From assembly GCA_051953655.1 (NCBI GenBank), contig JBQCIO010000099.1, positions 1 to 8,849 of the forward strand: 8,849 nt of DNA. Direction: 5' to 3'. Shown piece after piece: positions 1 through 4,513 of the stretch (the stretch's first letter is position 1; each line of letters begins with the position of its first letter). Under the pieces are notes generated by a model. It saw nothing but the letters and a program-made list of their open reading frames with translations, made no database searches and was not told the DNA's origin. The translations under genes were made by a program, and so were the position numbers. This DNA comes from JBQCHF01 sp051953655 (lineage in GTDB: Bacteria; Actinomycetota; Actinomycetes; Motilibacterales; Motilibacteraceae).

Positions 1-57
1 GTGCGGCACACCAATCGCGCCGCCCGTCAACGGCTCTCGCGCAGCCCGAAACCGCAG

Positions 58-89
58 CGCGCCGCCCCCCGAGGTCGGTGGGCGGCGCG
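58..89 (-). terminator. Probable hairpin terminator of the ferredoxin gene
   Basis: The arms CGCGCCGCCC (58-67) and GGGCGGCGCG (80-89) are perfect inverted repeats and form a 10-bp all-GC stem with a 12-nt loop. The hairpin begins 31 bases past the ferredoxin stop codon. On the minus strand the stem is followed by only a short T run (TTT within about 10 bases), so it is not a textbook U-tract terminator. Strong hairpins with weak U tracts are common in high-GC actinobacteria. Because it is symmetric it could also end a plus-strand transcript. The remaining 57 bases to the left edge show no supportable gene. Confidence 0.6.
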
Positions 90-120
90 AAGCAGGTCGT
101 CCTGATGGTCCAGACCCGGA

Positions 121-447
121 TCAGTGGCCCTCGCCCTGCGGCGGCAGGGCGGCCACGATCGGGTGGTCCTTCTCGATCATGCCGAGCTTGGAGGCGCCGC
201 CGGGCGAGCCGAGGTCGTCGAAGAACTCGACGTTGGCCTTGTAGTAGTCCTTCCACTGCTCGGGGACGTCGTCCTCGTAGTAGATGGCCTCGACCGGGCA
301 GACCGGCTCGCACGCGCCGCAGTCCACGCACTCGTCCGGGTGGATGTAGAGCGAGCGCTGGCCCTCGTAGATGCAGTCGACAGGGCACTCCTCGATGCAG
401 GCCTTGTCCTTGACGTCGACGCAGGGCTGCGCGATGACGTACGTCAC
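121..447 (-). CDS. fdxA: Seven-iron ferredoxin (FdxA/FdxC type, [3Fe-4S][4Fe-4S])
   Basis: This is a 108-residue soluble cytoplasmic electron carrier. Cysteines lie at 9, 17, 21, 25, 40, 43, 46 and 50. This is the Azotobacter FdI pattern shifted by one: C9, C17 and C50 would bind the [3Fe-4S] cluster, C21, C40, C43 and C46 the [4Fe-4S] cluster, and C25 would be the free cysteine. The N-terminus (TYVIAQPCVDVKDKACIEECPVDCI) and the acidic C-terminal extension after residue 55 (DDVPEQWKDYYKANVEFF) are typical of actinobacterial FdxA, as is the length of about 105-110 residues. The GTG start at 447 is chosen because AGGAGG (462-457) lies 9 bases upstream and the family N-terminus begins there; the reading frame stays open further upstream, but without family sequence. 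The gene is divergent from the acetyltransferase. In mycobacteria the equivalent gene precedes dapC; whether that holds here lies beyond the left edge. The redox partner is unknown. Confidence 0.95.
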   Translation of the reverse strand: MTYVIAQPCVDVKDKACIEECPVDCIYEGQRSLYIHPDECVDCGACEPVCPVEAIYYEDDVPEQWKDYYKANVEFFDDLGSPGGASKLGMIEKDHPIVAALPPQGEGH

Positions 448-620
448 GGTGGTGCTCCTCCTGAAGCCTCGAAGCTCGGGGCCGCACGTTGCCAGGTCCG
501 AGAAGTGCGGTGTGTTCCCTTGGTCAAGTCCCTCACGCCTGGACCGCCTGCATCGTCGCGCGACGGGCCGCCGCCTAGTATCCCGCTGTCTGGGAGAGCG
601 CGTCACGCGGGGAGGGTGCT
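448..620. promoter_or_regulatory. Divergent promoter region between ferredoxin and acetyltransferase genes
   Basis: This 173-bp spacer separates two divergent genes and must contain the start signals of both. On the plus strand TAGTAT (576-581) is a plausible -10 element about 40 bases before the acetyltransferase start, but no convincing -35 is seen 16-18 bases upstream. On the minus strand TTGACC (527-522) resembles a -35 element about 75 bases before the ferredoxin start, but the bases 16-18 further on (around TTCTCG) are a poor -10. The ferredoxin ribosome binding site AGGAGG is at 462-457, and the acetyltransferase site GGGGAGGG is at 609-616. No clear operator palindrome was noticed. 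Confidence 0.45.
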
Positions 621-1679
621 GTGTCCGAACCGCGGGCCGACGCGCCGGCCGACGCGCGGGCCACCGGCACCCGCGTCCGGCTCGCCGCGGACCTCTCCCC
701 CGCCGACGTCGGCTCCCGGGTGGTCGTGCGCCGTCAGCTGCCCGAGGGCGGCTTCGCGGACGTCCTCGGCGACCTGCTGGCCTGGCGCGCCCCCGGCACC
801 GCGGCCGGCGAGCTGCTGGTGCGGACCCGCCACGGCGAGGTGCGCGTTCCCGAGCCGGAGGTGGCCGGCGGCAAGAAGGTGCCGCCCGCACCGCTGCGCC
901 GCGGGGCGCGGGTGGCCGCGCTGGAGCGGGCGGCGGCCAGAGGCTGGCGCGGGCTGGAGGAGGAGCGGCTCGGCGACTGGCTGCTGCGGGCCGGCGCCGG
1001 CTTCACCGGCCGGGCGAACTCCGTCCTGGTGGCCGGCGACCCCGGCATGCCGCTGCCCGACGCCGTCGAGGCCTCGGTGCGCTGGTACCGCGAGCGCGGG
1101 CTCCCCCCGCGCGCGGCCGTGCCGATCGGCGCCGCGGACGAGACCGACGCGCTGCTGGCCGAGCTGGGCTGGGAGGCGCGCGACCTCACCGACGTGCTGA
1201 CCGCACCCGTGACCGCCGCCGAGGACCGCGGGCTCCCCGCCGGGGTCGAGCTGCGCCTGTCCGCCGCACCGACCCCGGCCTGGCTGGCCCGCTACCGCTA
1301 CCGCGGCGGGGAGCTGCCGGCGGCAGCGGCCGAGGTGCTCCCCCGCGGCGACCTCGTCGCCTTCCTCGGGCTGGCCGAGGCCGGCGCCGCCCCCGACGCC
1401 CCGCTGCTGGCGGTGGCCCGGGCAGCCGTGAGCACCGACCCGGACGGCCGGGGCGGCGAGCGCTGGGTGGGCGTGGCCGCCGTCGACGTCGTCCCGGAGG
1501 CCCGACGTCGGGGGCTCGGGCGCGCCGTCGTCGCGCAGGCCCTGCGCTGGGGCGCCGAGCAGGGCGCGGACAGCGCCTACCTGCAGGTGCTCACCACCAA
1601 CGAGCCCGCCCAGGCGCTCTACCGGTCGATGGGCTTCGCCCCGCACCACCGCTACCACTACCGCTGGGCGCCCGCGTGA
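621..1679 (+). CDS. GNAT-family N-acetyltransferase, Rv0428c-like (SH3-like N-domain)
   Basis: This 352-residue protein has three parts. Residues about 17-88 look like the small SH3-like barrel found in Rv0428c relatives (GTRVRL...GSRVVVRRQLPEG...GDLLAW...GEVRVPEPEV). Residues about 95-200 form a conserved central domain (ALERAAARGWRGLEEERLGDWLLRAGAGFTGRANSVL). Residues about 205-352 are the GNAT fold. The acetyl-CoA pyrophosphate-binding loop is RRRGLGRA (295-302), after strand WVGVAAVDVVPEA; the late motif NEPAQALYRSMGF ends at 339. It should transfer an acetyl group from acetyl-CoA to an amine; the acceptor cannot be read from the sequence. The GTG start is preceded by GGGGAGGG with about 5 bases spacing. 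The next gene begins 16 bases after the stop, so the two are probably co-transcribed. Family membership is firm for GNAT and likely for the Rv0428c-like architecture. Confidence 0.88.
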   Translation: MSEPRADAPADARATGTRVRLAADLSPADVGSRVVVRRQLPEGGFADVLGDLLAWRAPGTAAGELLVRTRHGEVRVPEPEVAGGKKVPPAPLRRGARVAALERAAARGWRGLEEERLGDWLLRAGAGFTGRANSVLVAGDPGMPLPDAVEASVRWYRERGLPPRAAVPIGAADETDALLAELGWEARDLTDVLTAPVTAAEDRGLPAGVELRLSAAPTPAWLARYRYRGGELPAAAAEVLPRGDLVAFLGLAEAGAAPDAPLLAVARAAVSTDPDGRGGERWVGVAAVDVVPEARRRGLGRAVVAQALRWGAEQGADSAYLQVLTTNEPAQALYRSMGFAPHHRYHYRWAPA

Positions 1680-1695
1680 GAAGCACGAGGGCGCG

Positions 1696-2454
1696 GTGAG
1701 CGAGCAGACCCGGGAGCGCCTCTCCGCGCTGCTGCGCGAGGACCCCGCCGACCTCGGGCTGGCCTGCCTGCTGGTGGCCGCCGAGTTCGACGAGGACCTC
1801 GCCGCTCTCGGCGGCACCGACCCGTGGCTCGCCGCGCTGGACGCCCTGGCCGCGCACGTCCCCGCCGTCGGCGACCCGGCCGACCGTCTGCGCACCGCCC
1901 TGGCCGGCTTCGGCGGGCTGCCGCAGGACTACGCCGACCTGCGCTCCTCGCTGCTGCACGAGGTGCTGCGCCGTCGGCGCGGGCTGCCGATCCTGCTCTC
2001 GGTCGTGTGGATCGAGGTCGCCCGCCGCGCCGACGTGCCGTGCCACGGCGTGGGCCTGCCCGGGCACTTCGTCGTGCAGCTCGGGCCCGGCGGCCCGCTC
2101 GCGGACCCGTGGGCCGGCGGGCTGCCGTTCGCCCTGCGCGCCGGCGACGCCCAGCACGTGCGCCCGTGGACCGCCGAGGAGGTCCTCACCCGGGTGCTCG
2201 CCAACGTCCGCGCCTGGGCCGACCGCCCCGAGCGCCTCCCGCAGCGGCTGCGCGCGGTCGAGCTCGGCCTGCTGCTGCCGACGCGCTCCCTGGCCCTGCG
2301 CCGCGAGCGCGGCCTGCTCCGGGTCCGCCTCGGCGACCCGCTCGGCGGGGCGGCGGACCTGGAGGCGTGGGCCGACGTCGTCGAGGGGGTCGATCCGCCG
2401 GCGGCCGAGGAGGCGCGGCGGGCGGCGCGGGGGGCGCGGGCGACGTTGAACTAG
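1696..2454 (+). CDS. SirB1-family transglutaminase-like protein
   Basis: This 252-residue, probably cytoplasmic protein carries the SirB1 N-terminal/transglutaminase-core-2 signature. The parts seen are RRRRGLPILLSVVWIEVARR (92-111), GVGLPGHFVVQL (118-129) with the invariant-looking PGHF (122-125), and ADPWAGG (136-142), matching the family's DPxxGG. The C-terminal half has the TPR-like portion usual in this family: VLTRVLANVRAW (163-174), then a helix pair with LLLPTRSLALRRERGLL. Length is near the family norm (about 250-280). The biochemical activity of SirB1-like proteins is poorly defined, and I cannot identify a convincing Cys-His-Asp triad, so enzymatic function is not claimed. The GTG start at 1696 has a modest upstream GAGG (1687-1690). 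It lies 16 bases after the acetyltransferase stop, suggesting an operon. The last residues are an Ala/Arg-rich tail. Confidence 0.85.
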   Translation: MSEQTRERLSALLREDPADLGLACLLVAAEFDEDLAALGGTDPWLAALDALAAHVPAVGDPADRLRTALAGFGGLPQDYADLRSSLLHEVLRRRRGLPILLSVVWIEVARRADVPCHGVGLPGHFVVQLGPGGPLADPWAGGLPFALRAGDAQHVRPWTAEEVLTRVLANVRAWADRPERLPQRLRAVELGLLLPTRSLALRRERGLLRVRLGDPLGGAADLEAWADVVEGVDPPAAEEARRAARGARATLN

Positions 2455-2571
2455 GCGCTGTCCCGCGCGTCGGCCGCGGTTCTCGGGTGGCTGGGTCAGG
2501 GAAAGGCGCTGGTGACGGCGGGAGCAGGCGCGGGGCCGGTCGAGCGGCCGGCCGGTGGTCATGAAGGTGCT

Positions 2572-2625
2572 GAGTGGAAGGTTGTTGCGCGACTCGCCGG
2601 CGTGCCGCGCAACAGCGTTCCACTC
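2572..2625. repeat. 54-bp quasi-palindrome; possible bidirectional terminator
   Basis: The left arm 2572-2591 (GAGTGGAA...TTGCGCG) and right arm 2606-2625 (CGCGCAA...TTCCACTC) match as inverted repeats at 18 of 20 positions. One of the two exceptions is a G-T wobble. The 14-base centre contains CGCCGGCG (2595-2602), so symmetry continues to the middle: 23 of 27 base pairs around the axis at 2598/2599. As RNA it would form a long stable hairpin in either direction. It lies 117 bases past the SirB1-like stop and 221 bases past the flavin reductase stop, where a shared terminator would be expected. No T tract follows on either strand. A small mobile-element remnant or a protein-binding site is also possible. 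Confidence 0.6.
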
Positions 2626-2722
2626 GATCTTCGAAACGCAGAAGAAGCGCAGAATGTGACGTCAGTGCACGACACGCCGCGGAAGAGCAGCAACAAGGTC
2701 ACACTCTGCGAGCGAGACCGCC

Positions 2723-2759
2723 GCCCGGCCGCGTCAAGCACCCCGTGCCCGGCCGCGTC
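2723..2759. repeat. 13-bp direct repeat
   Basis: GCCCGGCCGCGTC occurs at 2723-2735 and again at 2747-2759, a period of 24 bases, separated by an 11-base spacer. Only two copies are present. In GC-rich DNA such a pair may be a chance slippage product; no function is assigned. Confidence 0.5.
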
Positions 2760-2846
2760 CGTCAGCAGCCGCCTTTGATCCACAAGACAGGACCGCACCC
2801 GCGAGCACGAACAGGGGCCCAGCAGGACGCGCGACCGGAAAGCCCC

Positions 2847-3416
2847 CTACTGCACGTGCGCGTACGCCCCCCGGTAGTACAGCAGCGGCCGTCCCTCACG
2901 CACCGGCGTGCCCAGTCCGATGACCTCGCCGACGACGATGGAGTGGTCGCCGCCGTCGTGCACGGCGGTGGTGCGGACCTCGAGGGTGGCCAGGGCGGCG
3001 TCGAGCAGGGCGGCGCCGGTGACCGCGCCGGGGTGGTGGTCGACCTGGTCGAGCTGGCCGTGCAGGGGGCGCCCGCGGGTGGCGAACCAGGTGGCCGCCG
3101 CCCGGGCGGACTCGTCGAGGATGCTCACGCCCCAGGTGCCGGTCTCCAGCACCGCGTCGTGGAACCGCGCCTCCTTCTCCACGCAGACCAGCACGAGCAC
3201 CGGCTCGAGGCTGACCGAGGTGAAGGCGTTGGCGGTCATCGCGTGGTCGATGCCGTCCAGGTGCGTCGTGACCACGGTGACCCCGGTCGCGAAGCGCCCG
3301 ACCACCCGGCGGTAGACGTCGACGTCGACCGCCGGCTCCGCGTGCGCGGTGCCGAGGTCGTCGCCCTCGTCGCCCCCGTCCAGGCGGTAGCGCGGCTCGA
3401 GATCGTGCTGGGTCAC
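2847..3416 (-). CDS. Flavin reductase (FMN-binding, HpaC-like domain)
   Basis: This 189-residue soluble protein belongs to the split-barrel flavin reductase family. Family signatures in order are VYRRVVGRFATGVTVVTT (34-51), MTANAFTSVSLEPVLVLVCV (60-79), then WGVSIL (95-100) and HSIVVGEV (159-166). A terminal PLLYYRGAY (177-185) is typical of members that reduce FMN or FAD with NAD(P)H and supply it to a two-component monooxygenase. The first 30 residues are acidic and not part of the domain. The GTG start at 3416 has only a weak GAG upstream; a start slightly downstream at Val30-Val34 would also keep the full domain. No oxygenase partner lies in the window, so the substrate pathway is unknown. 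It is 80 bases downstream of the response-regulator gene on the same strand. That is compatible with read-through, though an intervening hairpin and an unrelated function favour a separate unit. Confidence 0.88.
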   Translation of the reverse strand: MTQHDLEPRYRLDGGDEGDDLGTAHAEPAVDVDVYRRVVGRFATGVTVVTTHLDGIDHAMTANAFTSVSLEPVLVLVCVEKEARFHDAVLETGTWGVSILDESARAAATWFATRGRPLHGQLDQVDHHPGAVTGAALLDAALATLEVRTTAVHDGGDHSIVVGEVIGLGTPVREGRPLLYYRGAYAHVQ

Positions 3417-3479
3417 CGCTCGAGGCTACCCGCGGGGCCCAAGGGTTACCTCCCGGGGTTCGGCCGGGCCGGCTCCCGG

Positions 3480-3496
3480 CGCGGCCGAGAGCCGCG
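3480..3496 (-). terminator. Short GC hairpin directly after the response-regulator stop codon
   Basis: CGCGGC (3480-3485) and GCCGCG (3491-3496) form a perfect 6-bp stem with a 5-base loop, abutting the stop codon at 3499-3497. There is no following T tract and the stem is short, so a terminator role is only a possibility. The rest of the 80-bp gap to the flavin reductase gene is GC-rich with further CCGG-type symmetry. Confidence 0.3.
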
Positions 3497-4486
3497 TCAG
3501 CCCCGAACCCCCGACAGCCGCGCCGAGTCGATGACGACCGCGGCCGGCGACTCGACCAGGCGCAGGGTGGACAGGGCGCTCTCGCCGAAGGCGTTCTTGG
3601 TGGCGCTGGCCAGCGCCAGCGCGCCGATCACCTGCCCGCGCACCCGCAGCGGCATGGACAGGAACGTGGCCATGTGGCCCTCGTCGTCGGCGCCGAGCCA
3701 GCCGTGCGGGTCGGCCACCCGCGGCAGCAGGTCCTGCACCGCCACCGGCGCCCCGCCCAGCGCGCCGGCCGCCTCGGCCACCGCGCCGAAGAACTCGGTG
3801 TACATGGCCGCGCTCACCTCACGGCCCAGGGTCACGTAGGTCGCGTGGTCCTGCAGCAGCAGGACGGCGGCGATGTCGTAGTCCACGATCCGCGCCAGCA
3901 CCTGCAGGACGGCGGCCACGGTCTCCTCGAAGCCGTGCACGTCGGCCGCGATGGCGGTGACCTCGCTGCTCACCGAGGCCTCGAACAGCTTGCGGTCGAG
4001 CAGCTCGGAGACCCGGGCCAGCACCTCGTCGTCGCCGACCTCCACCGGCTCGGGCTTGTAGGCCGGCCGCCCCGCCCGGCGCTCGTCGGCCAGCCGCAGC
4101 ACCTCGCGCACCGCCTCGACCAGCTCCGGGGCCTCGAAGTCCTTGGTGAGGAAGAGGTCCGCGCCGGTCTGCAGCCCCCAGTAGCGGTCGCTGGCGGCGT
4201 CCAGGCTGGTGAGCACGACGATCGGGATCTCCGCCGTCTGCCAGTCGTCCTTCAGCAGGCGCGCGGCCACGTAGCCGGACACGCGCGGCATCTGCACGTC
4301 CATGACGACGACGTCGGGCTGCAGCCGGAAGGCCGCCTGCACCGCCTCCACGCCGTCCTCCGCGGTGACGCAGCGGAACCCCTCGCGCTCGAGCACGGTC
4401 GAGACGATGCGGCGCAGCGTCGGGCTGTCGTCGGCCACGAGCACGGTGAAGGCGGGGGCGTCCCCTGCCGACCCGAAGCTGTCCAC
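3497..4486 (-). CDS. Response regulator: N-terminal receiver plus C-terminal GAF-like domain
   Basis: This 329-residue cytoplasmic protein begins with a complete receiver domain (about 13-133). The acidic pair is D19/D20, the phospho-acceptor D63 lies in VVVMDVQMP, T93 in VVLTS and K115 in LFLTKD, so phosphorylation should be intact. After a Pro/charged linker (about 138-152), residues about 155-325 resemble a GAF domain: a helix with LLDRKLFEASVSSEVTAIAADVHG, IDYDI-like IVDYDIAAVLLL (200-211), and MATFLSMPLRVRGQVIGALALAS (272-294). No DNA-binding, GGDEF/EAL, phosphatase or kinase output is visible. It probably receives phosphate from the adjacent hybrid CheA, and the GAF-like part may bind a small ligand or mediate protein contacts. 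Its GTG start is fixed by TAGGAGG (4497-4491), 4 bases upstream; the gene begins 27 bases after the cheA stop, so they are co-transcribed. The ligand and downstream target are not deducible. Confidence 0.88.
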   Translation of the reverse strand: MDSFGSAGDAPAFTVLVADDSPTLRRIVSTVLEREGFRCVTAEDGVEAVQAAFRLQPDVVVMDVQMPRVSGYVAARLLKDDWQTAEIPIVVLTSLDAASDRYWGLQTGADLFLTKDFEAPELVEAVREVLRLADERRAGRPAYKPEPVEVGDDEVLARVSELLDRKLFEASVSSEVTAIAADVHGFEETVAAVLQVLARIVDYDIAAVLLLQDHATYVTLGREVSAAMYTEFFGAVAEAAGALGGAPVAVQDLLPRVADPHGWLGADDEGHMATFLSMPLRVRGQVIGALALASATKNAFGESALSTLRLVESPAAVVIDSARLSGVRG

Positions 4487-4490
4487 GGTT

Positions 4491-4497
4491 CCTCCTA
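4491..4497 (-). promoter_or_regulatory. Strong ribosome binding site deciding the REC-GAF start
   Basis: TAGGAGG on the minus strand ends 4 bases before the GTG start at 4486, within the 27-bp gap after cheA. It supports GTG rather than a later start and suggests independent, efficient translation of the regulator. Confidence 0.75.
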
Positions 4498-4513
4498 CGG
4501 TCTGTCGTAAAGG

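Larger units (their letters stand above)
2455..2846. other. Intergenic region between convergent units, no supportable gene
   Basis: These 392 bases separate the plus-strand SirB1-like gene from the minus-strand flavin reductase gene. Several short frames are open on both strands but none has a credible start, ribosome binding site or recognisable product over its length. Base composition falls from well above 70% GC in the flanking genes to about 56% over 2621-2700 (hand count). Contents noted are a 54-bp quasi-palindrome at 2572-2625, the 8-bp palindrome TGACGTCA at 2657-2664, GTGCAC at 2665-2670, a 13-bp direct repeat at 2723-2735 and 2747-2759, and an 8-bp repeat AGGCGCTG at 2453-2460 and 2504-2511. 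Confidence 0.7.

Noticed and set aside
1..57. Possible gene end or promoter at the left edge (TTGACG on the minus strand at 30-25)
   Set aside because: No matching -10 element and too little sequence to identify a gene.
371..1699. A 442-codon plus-strand frame overlapping the ferredoxin and acetyltransferase genes
   Set aside because: Most of it is an Arg/Gly/Ala-rich shift of the acetyltransferase frame; the GNAT motifs are in the other frame.
2512..2798. Short open frames on both strands in the convergent gap (88 and 79 codons)
   Set aside because: No ribosome binding site, family resemblance or codon bias supports either; the only motif-like stretch is the LacI look-alike reported as a finding.
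2820..2846. Possible terminator directly after the flavin reductase stop (GGGGC and GCCCC pairing)
   Set aside because: The stem is only about 5 bp with a loop of more than 20 bases, which is expected by chance in GC-rich DNA.
2574..3839. A 421-codon plus-strand frame running across the flavin reductase and regulator genes
   Set aside because: It is antisense to two well-supported genes and its translation is compositionally biased without recognisable domains.
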